Source of the DNA: Kappaphycus alvarezii
Taxonomy: Eukaryota > Rhodophyta > Florideophyceae > Gigartinales > Solieriaceae
NCBI GenBank assembly: GCA_002205965.3
Contig: NADL03000096.1
Location: 62,001 to 126,000, forward strand
DNA length: 64,000 nt
Direction of reading: 5' to 3'
Both the position numbers and the translations under genes were made by a program. Position 1 is the first letter of the stretch. Each line of letters starts with the position of its first letter. Of the stretch, positions 21,691-31,205 are shown in pieces. Under the pieces are notes generated by a model. The model was not told where the DNA came from. It worked only from the letters and a program-made list of their open reading frames with translations, and did no database searches.

Positions 21691-23197
21691 CCTTAACTGT
21701 AATTTTTGAAAATAATTGTTCAGGGACATACGTTGAGTCATCGTCATTCATTTCGTTTTCGTTTTCTTCAATGTCATCATCATTGTTGACGTCTCCGAAG
21801 AAATCCTGAGCAGAGAATATTTCTTCTTCAATTGATTGATCATCATGATCCAATTCTTGACAGAGCTCAAAAAGTACACGCTTGGTGGCCTTTGCCGGAT
21901 CTTTAAAAGAGTTTCTCTGGTAGTATTGTACCTTCCTGGCAACATTCTCAGTCATTGACTGGCGACATTGAGAAAGAATGTGGCCCTTTTTACCACAACC
22001 CCAACAAATCCTATCATCACGAAGTTTGTTCTTCCTCAAGCTGTAATCGCTGTTGCTACGTGAGTTACCATTGTGAAGAGGGACTTTGATATAACGCGGG
22101 TCACGGCCGTATTGAGGTTGTCCGGTATACAATGTGTCGACAAGACGGCTACGTAGTGCAGGGTCTGCATCTGAGATTGATGTCATACGTAGGTTCCTCT
22201 GATCTCTCATTCGTCCAACTTTCTCCTCTTGCTCGAATTGAGCGGCAGAAATGAGCTGACTGTAGAATGATTGATTACTTAAGTCCCCCGAATTTGCCCT
22301 GCTGCAAGGATCACGAGCCCAAGAGAATCCAATAACGGCGGACTGAAGATACTCAATCTTGTGCCTTTCTGAACGGCAGTGAGGCGGTGCTTGGGGAGTC
22401 AGCTTAGAGATCTCCTCGTGGACTTTCTCGATAGCATCATTTACAGTGCAAGTGGGAGAAATATACTGACTGACACGAATGTTGCGAAGGTAAGCAGCAA
22501 TTCTGTTTTGCCTTGAGACTGAGTTATACTCACTTTCCAGAGCTTTTAGAGCTTGAGAGTAATGCTCATACACACCTTCAATATTCGTTATGTAGAATCT
22601 TTTCGCATTTCCTGTAAGGAGATGGTGGAGATACTTGAGCTTTTGTTCGTCATTGAGCATATAATCTTGGCAAGCATACTTGTACTCAGCTATGAACTCG
22701 TTCCAACATTCGGCTAGGCTTCCAGAAAATTTCTTATTTTCTTCTCTGAAGCGCATAGACATGTAGTGTGAGACCTTGTCTTCAGATGGTGCAGGGGGTT
22801 GGGTGGACATTGGAGTGGAACGTATCGGGTTTGGGGCGAGTCTAATCGGTGATCCGGTCGGTGAAGCAAGAGAGTTGAAATATGCATCAATTTGGTTTAA
22901 AGCTTTGTTGAGGTCACCATTGCGAAGAATAGTTGACGCAAAAGTCTTCGAAAGGACAGCAGATTCATGGCGGACAGTTGGCACATTGCGTTCCGCGAGA
23001 AACAAAATCACCTTGCGGATAATGGAGGGATTACTCAGAATTTGTCCCGAGAAAAGCATTGGTATAGGGAAGTCCTCAAGTAACCGAGCCCTTAATTCAT
23101 CACCAGCGAGGGAACTATCCTCAACATAACCTTTGAAGCAGTCCACCAAAGATTGTTGCAACTCTGTGGTCTGTCTAATACCTTGACCGAAAACCAT
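21662..23197 (-). CDS. retroelement Gag with CCHC zinc knuckle
   Basis: This 511-residue frame from ATG 23197 is intact and is the best-preserved coding region in the window. It would form the particle and bind element RNA. The N-terminal 130 residues are helical, followed by a Pro/Ser linker (SPTGSPIRLAPNPIRSTPMS). A gag-like core has SGSLAECWNEFIAEYKYACQ and LKYLHHLLTGNAKRFY. A basic region precedes CWGCGKKGHILSQC (about residues 397-410), a CCHC knuckle (C-x2-C-x4-H-x4-C). The C-terminus is strongly acidic (DVNNDDDIEENENEMNDDD). The start fits the helical N-terminus and lies 314 bp below the zinc-finger ORF on the same strand. Protease follows in the -1 frame. Confidence 0.85.
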   Translation of the reverse strand: MVFGQGIRQTTELQQSLVDCFKGYVEDSSLAGDELRARLLEDFPIPMLFSGQILSNPSIIRKVILFLAERNVPTVRHESAVLSKTFASTILRNGDLNKALNQIDAYFNSLASPTGSPIRLAPNPIRSTPMSTQPPAPSEDKVSHYMSMRFREENKKFSGSLAECWNEFIAEYKYACQDYMLNDEQKLKYLHHLLTGNAKRFYITNIEGVYEHYSQALKALESEYNSVSRQNRIAAYLRNIRVSQYISPTCTVNDAIEKVHEEISKLTPQAPPHCRSERHKIEYLQSAVIGFSWARDPCSRANSGDLSNQSFYSQLISAAQFEQEEKVGRMRDQRNLRMTSISDADPALRSRLVDTLYTGQPQYGRDPRYIKVPLHNGNSRSNSDYSLRKNKLRDDRICWGCGKKGHILSQCRQSMTENVARKVQYYQRNSFKDPAKATKRVLFELCQELDHDDQSIEEEIFSAQDFFGDVNNDDDIEENENEMNDDDSTYVPEQLFSKITVKDQPFWMTRI

Positions 23198-23511
23198 ATC
23201 AATATATCCTTTTGCAAGTACAAATTAATAGTGATTTAATGCTTCGAAAATTTGGCCCCTTTTTGGTTCCCTTTTTTCTTTTTTTTAGCACTATATGCCC
23301 TTTTTGGATGGCCTATTATTATTTCGCTTTTTGCTTTTCCTTTCACTGTAAACTTTTGATTTTTCAATTTTTTTAATTTGTTTTTTCTGTTTTAAACTTG
23401 TGTTTTTTTTCAATTTCCCTTTTTTTCAATTTTCAAGCAAGAATCACGATTAATTTGATAATTCAATTTACTCAGAACAAGATCGAATATCCAGATTGGA
23501 TCTAATTAAAT
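23198..23511 (-). other. A-rich linker between zinc-finger ORF and gag
   Basis: On the element strand this spacer is rich in A runs (plus-strand T runs at 23260-23435). It contains no ORF. It could be a leader or splice/translation spacer; no specific site was identified. Confidence 0.4.
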
Positions 23512-24057
23512 CTAATTGCAAACTACCTTAAGATGATTTTTTCCTGCCTTGTGGTGCTGTAAATGCGAATGGCTCTCGAAGCTGCGCTTGCACTCCTGAC
23601 AGTATGGCGGATTTTTCTTGTTCTGTAAGCGATTCTTGTGCTTACGGCTCTGTAAATGATCAAAGTAGGTTTTAGAGCCGTTGCAAGTGACCTTGCAGAG
23701 CTTCCAGGTCCTCTTCTTTACAGCCACACGTGTAGAAGTAGCATTAGTAACCCCAGCGCGATCAGCTAATCGACGGTCAGCTTTGCGGCGTAGGCGTAGC
23801 GGAGCCCTAGAGGTAGGTCTGTAAACATTGTCAGCGGTAGGACGATCTGCAAGGTCGATTACTGTAATGTGACGACGTGGCACACGTGGTAGATCTGACA
23901 CCTGAACTGGACTGACTGAACTTGAACCTGAATCTGTAGGGACACCTGTCGATATTTGATTGGTTGCAGAAAGAGACCTCTGATTGGTCTGGTTCGGCGA
24001 TTTTTGAATGCCACGTGGAGGGTCCTGATTGGTCGAAGAGACGGGGACACTTGGCAA
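23512..24057 (-). CDS. C2H2-type zinc-finger protein, accessory ORF of the retroelement
   Basis: A 181-residue intact frame lies between the putative LTR and gag, on the gag strand. The first 110 residues are Ser/Thr/Pro-rich and basic (RAPLRLRRKADRRLADRAG). Two fingers follow. Finger 1 reads WKLCKVTCNGSKTYFDHLQS followed by RKH, close to the dsRNA-binding/JAZ-type pattern (C-x2-C-x12-H-x5-H). Tryptophan stands where the first cysteine is expected, so its metal site may be impaired. Finger 2, YCQECKRSFESHSHLQHHKA then GKNH, keeps all four ligands. Such fingers bind structured RNA or DNA. An extra ORF 5' of gag is unusual in copia-type elements. A captured host gene or an independent neighbouring gene are alternatives. 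Confidence 0.65.
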   Translation of the reverse strand: MPSVPVSSTNQDPPRGIQKSPNQTNQRSLSATNQISTGVPTDSGSSSVSPVQVSDLPRVPRRHITVIDLADRPTADNVYRPTSRAPLRLRRKADRRLADRAGVTNATSTRVAVKKRTWKLCKVTCNGSKTYFDHLQSRKHKNRLQNKKNPPYCQECKRSFESHSHLQHHKAGKNHLKVVCN

Positions 24058-24477
24058 AATAGGAGTGACGGTGGTATTTTAGGTGCTTACAGTCGGGTTC
24101 TTGGTGATGCTGACAGAAAGTGGCAGCTTACACAATGTCGATCGGGATTCCGATCTTGTTCTTGATTCGGGTCGGGCCAGGTTGGCTACGTGGCACCGCG
24201 AGCGAATCGTTGCCCTTATTTGCCACTGGATAGTGTTCAAAAAGAATCAAAAATAAACGTATGTGTCAGGATTTACCGGCTTACACGTGGCTTGAAACAA
24301 CGCGGAAATAGGACAAATAGGTATATTTTCACTATCGAATAGCGAATAGACTTACTTCTTAAATTCCCCGAAAAACGATAAATCCGGATTGTCGCGAAAA
24401 TTCAAGGGTTAGAGTAGAAAAAGCGGACGGGCGGCGTTAGCGGCGAGTCTGAAAAAAACGGTACGCGTTTTTGCTAG
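24058..24477 (-). other. retroelement leader region
   Basis: Region between the putative LTR end and the zinc-finger ORF. It should hold the primer-binding site, but I could not match it to a tRNA 3' end. No coding motif. Confidence 0.4.
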
Positions 24478-24806
24478 TGTAGAACAGTTGAGTAGGTTGC
24501 GAATAAAATTGTGGTTACTCTCTTTTACTTCAGTGCCCAAGGCGGCGAGGCCTTTTATAGTCAGTAGATGCCGTCGACTATCTCTAGCACATGTACGTAC
24601 TACTAGCTACATTCCCTAGCGGATAGTCCTGCAGACGGTCCTAGTGACCCTTACACTATAGAAGTCCTAACAGGCATTGCTAACAGTACAATAGGATAGA
24701 GAAAACATAGACTACGTAGGATAGAAATAGTAGTAAGGGCAAATTAGTTATCCTAAAGGACTGTAAATAGTACATAAATAAACTATATGTACACTGTATT
24801 TTAACA
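24478..24806 (-). repeat. putative 5' LTR
   Basis: On the minus strand it starts TGTTAAAATACAG at 24806 and ends TGTTCTACA at about 24478, giving TG...CA ends. CTATAAAAGG at 24560-24551 is a good TATA box, followed by a GC-rich start region. The right inverted arm begins exactly at its outer edge. No second copy exists in the window because the 3' half of the element is missing, so the boundaries are inferred from dinucleotide ends, the arm junction and the TATA box. Confidence 0.5.
24551..24560 (-). promoter_or_regulatory. TATA box of the putative LTR promoter
   Basis: CTATAAAAGG on the minus strand, 245 bp inside the LTR and upstream of the leader, zinc-finger ORF and gag, in the position expected for the LTR promoter. 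Confidence 0.5.
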
Positions 24807-25050
24807 CAAAAGTCACGAGTTAGGAGATACTGTACCTCTTGATTTGTAGGGCGTACAGTATCTCCGGGGGAGCTCCCGGCACCTCCAGGGGAGGTGCGGC
24901 CGGGTGAAAAGTGCGTAGTCGCAGAGCACAGTACAGTACTGTACAGTACTGTGCTGTGCTTTCGGAGAAAAAGAAAAAGGGCACTAAAGGTTACACGTGG
25001 CCTCAGGACAAAAAAAAGTAAAGGACACTTCGAAGCAATTAAATATTCGA
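24805..25050 (-). repeat. right inverted arm with TACTGTAC palindromes
   Basis: Reverse-complement copy of the left arm (18640-19093), lacking the 199-bp insertion. It contains the strongest palindromes, around 24935-24960: GCACAGTACAGTACTG followed by TACAGTACTGTGCTGTGC. The inner edge meets the LTR at 24805; the outer edge fades around 25035-25050, where LINE sequence begins. Confidence 0.8.
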
Positions 25051-25054
25051 AAGG

Positions 25055-26152
25055 TAATTTGCAGACGTGAGATGTACAGTACTGTATGACGCGGAATACT
25101 GTACTGGTCGATGCGTACACGGTCGCGGGTCGCGTCGATGACCCTGGTGGCAACGGTGGAATGGAGGGACAGGTAAATTGCGGAGAAACATGTCCGCCCA
25201 GACAGACTGAGAGGCAATCTTGATCCGTGGGAGTGACACCATCAAGGGGCTGGTAAGAGGCCCTTTCGAGGTCCTCGAATTGACGGGGCAGCAGCGCGAC
25301 AGTCTTGCACGTCTGAGAGGTGAAAGGCGTGGCTCATGAGGCAGGCAGAGGCGCACGACCAGTGCGTGTGAAAGCGTGTGCGAGGGTCGCATACACCGTG
25401 CAGCAGGCGGAACGTGCCCCGACAGGCCTCGAGTTTGGACTGGAGGATGGTGGCGGTGGGATGGTGATCACCAAGCCGCGCTGCAAAAAGTTGGAAGCCA
25501 TAGTCGGTGGACCGACAAGGTAAGTTTCACGGAGAAGGAAAGGGCGAGCCTTGGGAGGAGATGAAAGGCCAGTGAATACGCGCTTTGCGCAGGTTGAGGA
25601 ACAGGCCAAAGGCTGGCCTGTGATCCTGGATTCACCGGAGCGCAGTTCGAGGACCATCAAGTGTGCTGATAAGGGTGTCGTCATCAGAAAAGTGCTAATT
25701 GAGGAGGATGTCGGTGGTCTCCAGGATCCGGCGGACAATGGGTTGGACTGCATGGGAAAAGAGCAACATACAGGCTGGGCCCCACCGTTAGGATATCAAG
25801 GTGTGTTGCCGGTTTGGGCCTAACAGGGATTGTTGGGAGCGGCCGTGGAGCCTATCGATAAATCGGGCCAGGGTCGGCGTACGGACACGGGGAGGAGGTC
25901 GGTCGTAGACTGCTGGCGTACACAGTTGAAGACGATATGTGCATCAACCAGAACGGCTGCAACGTTGGGAAACTGCGAGACGGTTTGGCGGAGGGGGTGT
26001 GTATCACGGACGACGGCGTCTATGCCGGCGTTGACGCTGTTTGCGAGTTGGAACGGGGCAAGCAAGTCGCGCGTATCGTCGACAGTGAAAAGCCAACCGG
26101 GTATGCCATGTGAGGGGCGTGCCGGCGGGCCCGGGACAGGACGATCCATCAA
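25055..26152 (-). mobile_element. LINE C, reverse transcriptase domain (decayed)
   Basis: Reading down the minus strand in shifting frames: PFQLANSVNAGIDAVVRDT (about 26060) is the finger region. VLVDAHIVFNCVRQQS (about 25955) is motif A, whose usual form is D-x-x-N-A-F-N. SHAVQPIVRRI (about 25750) follows, then HFSDDDTLI in place of the Y/F-x-DD catalytic box. FGLFLNLRKARIHWPF (about 25600-25555) is the GLxLNxxK block. Thumb-like sequence (SKLEACRGTFRLLHGVCDP) extends toward 25380 and fades before the inverted arm at 25050. At least three frame changes and stops are needed. The order fingers, palm, thumb is correct on this strand. The C-terminal domain expected below 25 kb is absent, presumably lost when the arm and retroelement were placed there. 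Confidence 0.7.
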
Positions 26153-26159
26153 GCAAGCG

Positions 26160-26640
26160 TTGGTACTGGACGGTGCACCTAGGGAGTCGAGGGCGATGGC
26201 CTGGAAAGCAAAGTTAGGCGGGGGTAGTGGGGCAGTGGGTAGATTGAGGGACGTGGGGTCAATTTGAGCACGAGGCCGATGACTTTATCAGAGAGGGCGA
26301 TCACCATCTGCGCTCCAATCGAGTTGGGGGTCTTGTTGCGGTCGGTAGATTTGAATTTGGAGACGACAGTGATATCACATGCGACAGGGAGGGCGTTTGT
26401 AACAGAGGACGTGGCCGGGGCGGCAGGGGAATGTCTACTTGTCGTAGCTGAGTACCGGGGACGAGGATGGGGAACTCCAAAGTCCCGTTTACATCCGGGA
26501 GCGCGGCGGACGTGGACAGCAAGCGCGTTACGGATAGCGCTGTGGTGATGGAGCCTGGCGACACCCGATGTGCAAAAGTCAGCAACGTCGTCTCTGAACC
26601 CATGCCTCTGTCTGCGGCAGTGGTGGGAGGGCTGGCGGGA
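26160..26640 (-). mobile_element. LINE C-terminal domain fragment upstream of the RT
   Basis: Minus-strand frames carry DDVADFCTSGVARLHHHSAI and RNAL, the knuckle-to-H-x-x-hRxxL segment. Then come ALPVACDITVVSKF and GAQMVIALSDKVIG, and after a frame change FAFQAIALDSLGAPSS, the equivalent of the F-x-P-L-A-x-D-S-L-G block of LINE A. It is therefore the C-terminal domain of a LINE. It lies 5' of the RT of LINE C on the same strand, the wrong order for a single element, so it is probably the tail of a separate copy. Confidence 0.6.
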
Positions 26641-28130
26641 GGCCCTCTGTAAAGAGAGAGAGGCCAAAGTGCGGTCGGACCGTAGCGCCGCAGTGCGCGG
26701 CAGGAGACGGTGGGGTGGGGTTGGGTGGGGTGGACAAAGAGGAAAGGTGCAACAGGGCTGTGTCGGAATGCGATTCCGCGGATGCGGAGACGTGTGTGGG
26801 CGCCACTGTGGTAGAAGAGAGTAGGTGAGGCGGTCCAATGGTGGTGTTTTCAATCGGCCTGGGAGGGTACGAGTGCACTGGGTGAGGCAAGGAGGACGTA
26901 GAGGGGGTAGTGGTCAAGGTCGGGGGACGATTGGTAGCCGGGGACGGTTGAGAGGGCGGAGAGTTGGGTGACACACGGGTCGGGGCTTGCAGAGGTGGAG
27001 GCGAGGCAAGTGAAAGAAGGGCAAGACGAAACGATGAGGATGAGGCGCTGCAGCGAGTAGCGTAAGACGCGGGGCGTGGCATGGGGAGGGGGGGACGCTG
27101 CGGGAGGGCGTGAAGAGTGGGCGGGTGGTTGAGGCTGTGTGATGGGGTGGGTCGTGGGGAAGAGTGATGACGGGGGATGCGATGTGGAGAAGGAGGGGGA
27201 TGATGGAGAGCGGGGGGATGGGTTGTATGGTGGGTGTACAGTTCAGTACAATACTGTAGGGGGGAGTGTGCGGAAAGATGCGGGGCGTTGGAGTAGTACT
27301 AGCGTTGCGGGGACACGTTTGCACGTGAGGAAACACGTGTGCATCGTTCAAGTTGGAATAAATCAAGCGTTGGAAACACAGGCAATGTACAGTACAGTAG
27401 GGTATCACTGTACTGTACTGTACAGGAGTGTACTGTAGTGTGGTAGGGCGTTTGGCAAGGAGTGGTGGGCCAGTGGTGTGACAAGATGGCGCGGGAGTTG
27501 TTGTGAAAGGCGCAGTGGGGGAAGGATGTTTGGAGAGTGTGTGTGTGTCTGTGTGTGTGACCGGGTGATGGGGTGGCGTGACGTGTGTGGCGGGGTGTTG
27601 TGGATGCGGGGTGTGTGGAGTTGGGGGGGTAGAGGCGTGGTGTTATGCGGTGGGCCTATGCGTTGGGGGTGTAGTTTTTTTTGAGTTTGCACGCGGTGTT
27701 TTGGGCGGGGATGGGGTATTGTAGATATTATTTGCGGGGGGTTGGGAAATGGGGATGCGACATGATTGGATGGGGGGTGTGGTGGTCAGGCGGGTTTTGC
27801 AGCGAGGTGTGGGGGTTGTGGTGGATGGGGATGGTATGACGTACTGTACGGGTGCGGGTATTGGAGGGTGGGTGGGTTGTGGAGCGGGGGCATGGGACGG
27901 GGGATGGGAGCGGGAGGGAGCATCGGGTAATGCGGCCGGCGTTGGGCTGTTTGTTTTATGGATGGGAGTTGGGGGATTTGAGTTTGTCAGTGTCAGCTGT
28001 GGAGAAAAATCGTTGACGGAAGGTGCAAAAGCGGTTGTTGATTTTTTACGCAATAGAAATATCATTTATCATTGTTGTGGGTGGACCAATGAGGGCATGG
28101 CAATGGAAGCAGCGAGCATTACTGTACCAT
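26641..28130. other. G-rich (plus strand) low-complexity block
   Basis: The + strand is dominated by G and T with GGGG and GTGTGT runs (a TG run near 27538-27562). Minus-strand frames stay open for long stretches but are Pro/Thr/His/Ser-rich because of C-rich composition and show no domain. TACTGTAC-type motifs occur at 27236-27265, 27386-27440 and 27839-27848. I do not annotate the proline-rich frames as genes. Confidence 0.5.
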
Positions 28131-29400
28131 ACAAGGGCGAGGTCAAGGTGACAATATGACACGATTGGCTTTGACCTTGGGTTATCATTGGGCCTCGACC
28201 GGCCCATGTCCATCGCATGCACGAGACACTTCCCAAACACGAGGCGATATGACAAGATGACAAAATGAAAATTTGTGCCACTTCTCCACCACAACACCGA
28301 CCGACCGAGTCACACAACTTGCTCCAAATGCTCGTTTGGTTTCCCATATGACCTCGTGTATCATACTATCGTGACACTCCAGCAATGAAACCATCGACCT
28401 CCACCAATGCTCATACCACACACCCCAGCCATTATCCAACCACAGCCATCTTTTCCTCTACCCTAGAGCCTAGAGACTAGATGCTTCTCCATCCAGAGCA
28501 ATTCCCGGGCAACAACTCGTCCCGTCCCACCCCCGTCCCTGTTACTGTAAACACCACTGTTCTCACTCACCGTGCACAGAAGTTCCCCTCTAATTCCATC
28601 CATCCCCCATCTACACTCCATGTCGCACACAAAACAGCTTGACCGAAAACCATTGCGGTTTCCCAACACTACCTGTGGGCACCACTTTTACAACGATTGC
28701 AAACATACATATCTCTAATCACAACAACATCGACACCCACTACAAACACTATCTTGGTCATCAACAACAACAACACAACACAACAAAAACAATACAAACG
28801 AATCACCACCTAATCCCGATGCCTCGGCCCATTACTCGGCACCGGGGCCACAGTTCCCGCCACACCCCCACATCGACGCTCCTTAATCCTCACAACCCTC
28901 TTCCACTTGACCACCCCATCCTCCCCCACACCCCTTATCCAAAATCACAGCCAACACCTTTTTCATCCGCCCAAGGTTCGGACACTTATCCCTCTCCCCA
29001 CTCCCATCCCACCCAATCTTCAAACACGCCCTCACCGCCCTCTTCCTCGCACGATACAACCTGTCAAAGTCCTCACATTCAATCCCCGAAACATCCACCT
29101 CTTCCTCTTCCTCTTCCTCCTCCTCCTCCTCCTCCTCCTCCATATCCTTGACATGCCTGTAAATATGCACCGACACACCATCCTTTCTACACTGCCTCCT
29201 GGCCGCATCCAGTCGAACCAGACTTTCCCGAGCGCTCCTTGCAAATGGTGCGCAGTCTGGCATATTCGGGGTAATCCAGGCCGTTGTACAGACACAGTCT
29301 GGCGCGATGCATGCGACGAGGAAGTGTGATACGGAGGAGTGCACATTTGAGTTGCTTGCGTGCAAAGAAGAGTTTCCGACGGCATTTGTGGTGTTGACGT
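28131..29400. other. C-rich (plus strand) block with a polyglutamate-coding run
   Basis: Here the + strand switches to C/A-rich sequence. The minus frame 29365-28883 (160 residues) has a CTT/CCT repeat at 29099-29141 coding 14 consecutive glutamates, flanked by basic helices (RLYRARKRAVRACLK). A second minus frame (29504-29187) contains RARLCLYNGLDYPEYARLRT and CKERSGK. The two could be one decayed coding unit, perhaps the linker between endonuclease and RT of LINE C, but no diagnostic motif is present. Confidence 0.3.
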
Positions 29401-30100
29401 GTGTGGTAGGGGGAGTCGGATGGGGGGAGGGCGGTGGTGAGGGAGAGGGAGAGGGAGAGGGTGAGGAGGAGGAGGAGGAGATGGGTGCAGGGGAGGCGGG
29501 CCATTTTGGAGGATGTGGGAGGAGGAGGGGTGGTGATGGTGTTTCGGGAGGGAGGTTTTGGGGGTTGGGGAGGAGGTTATAAGGGGGTGGGGGTGGGGTG
29601 GTGGAATGAGAATGAGGGGCGGGGGTGGAGCGGGAGTTGTGGTGGGCGGGTGGATGGGCGTGACAGAGGGTGGGATGGGTGGGTGGGGAGGGGGTGGGTG
29701 GTATGGGAATTTTAGATTGGTTTCAAAGTTTGGGTGATATCAAATTGGGGAGAATGGGTTTGGTTATGTTGTGTGTTTACGTATCTTGGGGAGTTTTGCA
29801 AAGGTGGTTGGATGAAAGGTGACGGTTGGTCAAGGTGGATGGCAATGGTAATGGTGGACTTTTTTATGGGTTGGGTTGGAATAGATTCCTTTTTATTGGT
29901 GACGTACGGTAACCGTGGTTTATCGCGTTGCATTGAGCATTGTTTATGGAAAGGTTGTGGTGGTTTTGTTGGTTGGTGGTCTTTACAGCGGACATGGTGG
30001 CAATGAAAAGTGCGGGAATACAAAACGGTTGCTGCCTTTTTTTATGTGTGGGGTGGTCGGTTGGTTGATTCTATTCATGGTACAAACTGTCGCGATCTAT
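29401..30100. other. G-rich block with quadruplex-capable runs
   Basis: The + strand returns to G-rich sequence with GGAGGA repeats (29440-29530) and many GGG/GGGG runs at 29575-29705, spaced closely enough for G-quadruplex formation. Open frames are compositional. No gene recognised. Confidence 0.5.
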
Positions 30101-30104
30101 TGCT

Positions 30105-31205
30105 ACAACTGTACAATATTCTATATTGTACACTACTGTACTGTACTGTACTGTATGTGGACGACAGCACCGGTCACTACGCGTCACCGCTGGTCACAGC
30201 AGCACTGCAACAGGCCCAGTAACTTACTCTGCAGACCTACGGTACACCGTGACAGGATCAAAACACACATCCATCCTACACTGTACTGTACTACTACTAT
30301 TACTGTCGTACTGTACACTACAGTACTGTAAACAACAATGCTCATACTGTACTGCACTATACAGTACTGTATAGTAGTAGTATTACACTCACAATTCTGT
30401 ACAACTCTCCAGCCTCGCTCCAACAAACACTCTGCCCACCACCTACCACCCACCCCCGGCGACTGGCATCCCCCCCTTTAAATCCCTCACCTTTCAGCCC
30501 TCCCGCATCCCCCCCACTCACCCCAACCATAAAAACCAGATCGTTTTCCAAACCAACCCCCCCCCCCCTCAACCACATAAAAAATCCAAAATCCCCAGCC
30601 CAATCCCCCAATCCCCCCTTATTACCGCTCGGCAACACAAAATATCCCAACGCCTCTACCTGCCCGCCTCCCCGCCCTGTTTCCAAACCCCCTCTCCCCC
30701 CCCCCTAAACCACCGCCCTTACACACACGCAATCCACTCAACATTCTTTCATACTGTACTATACTATCCTACTACTATCCTTTGTACACTGTAAACCACA
30801 TTTGACAGCTACCCTCAATGTCTTACTTGCTACCCTCCAATTCGCCTATCGTGCTCTACAACCACACTACGGTACACTACTGTACATCACCTGTCGCTTG
30901 CGTGCCGTCTCGATTCCCAAGTCCCACCAACTGCGTGCTATGTACTGTGCAGCAACACACACATCCATGTACAGTACGTCGTGCATCACATGACGCCGTA
31001 GCGGACATGCTGTCTGATGCTCTTGGGCTGGCCTGCATGCGATTGGCGTGGTGCATGGCAATGCTCCACCCAATCTGTGGCTGTCAGTTTGCCTACCACT
31101 TCTACACCCTATGACGGTACACGAGAAAACGAGGGACAGGCGGCAGTGGATAGTGTGCCATGTGTGGTATGGTCCGTACAGTACAGTACAGTACAGCACA
31201 GAATG
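30105..31205. repeat. TACTGTAC / GTACAGTA motif cluster
   Basis: Dense, imperfect arrays of the ACTGT/ACAGT pentamer in both orientations. Examples: 30111-30155, 30281-30370 (with CTACTACTACT triplets), 30750-30790, 30868-30890, 30968-30978 and 31175-31195 (GTACAGTACAGTACAGTACA). Between 30430 and 30720 the + strand is strongly C-rich. No gene motif is visible. Confidence 0.7.

Larger units (their letters stand above)
19976..24806 (-). mobile_element. 3'-truncated LTR retroelement with extra zinc-finger ORF
   Basis: On the minus strand the order is a putative 5' LTR (24806-24478), leader, zinc-finger ORF (24057-23512), gag (23197-21662), protease (about 21690-21252) and integrase (about 21315-19976). 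Protease followed directly by integrase is the Ty1/copia order, yet the integrase ends in a W-x-G-P-Y box more typical of Ty3 integrases. Fungal-type polyproteins combining these are known to me as a family. Reverse transcriptase, RNase H and the 3' LTR are missing: the element stops at the H3 relic near 19975. It sits inside, or at the edge of, the TACTGTAC repeat, because the right arm begins at the LTR boundary. Confidence 0.75.

Noticed and set aside
26579-28065. Long proline/threonine-rich minus-strand frames as genes
   Set aside because: They result from C-rich composition; no domain, no start context, and other frames are equally open.
29187-29504. Minus frame with a leucine-rich start as a secreted protein
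   Set aside because: The leucine run is a read-through of the GGAGAG/GGAGGA repeat; no other support.
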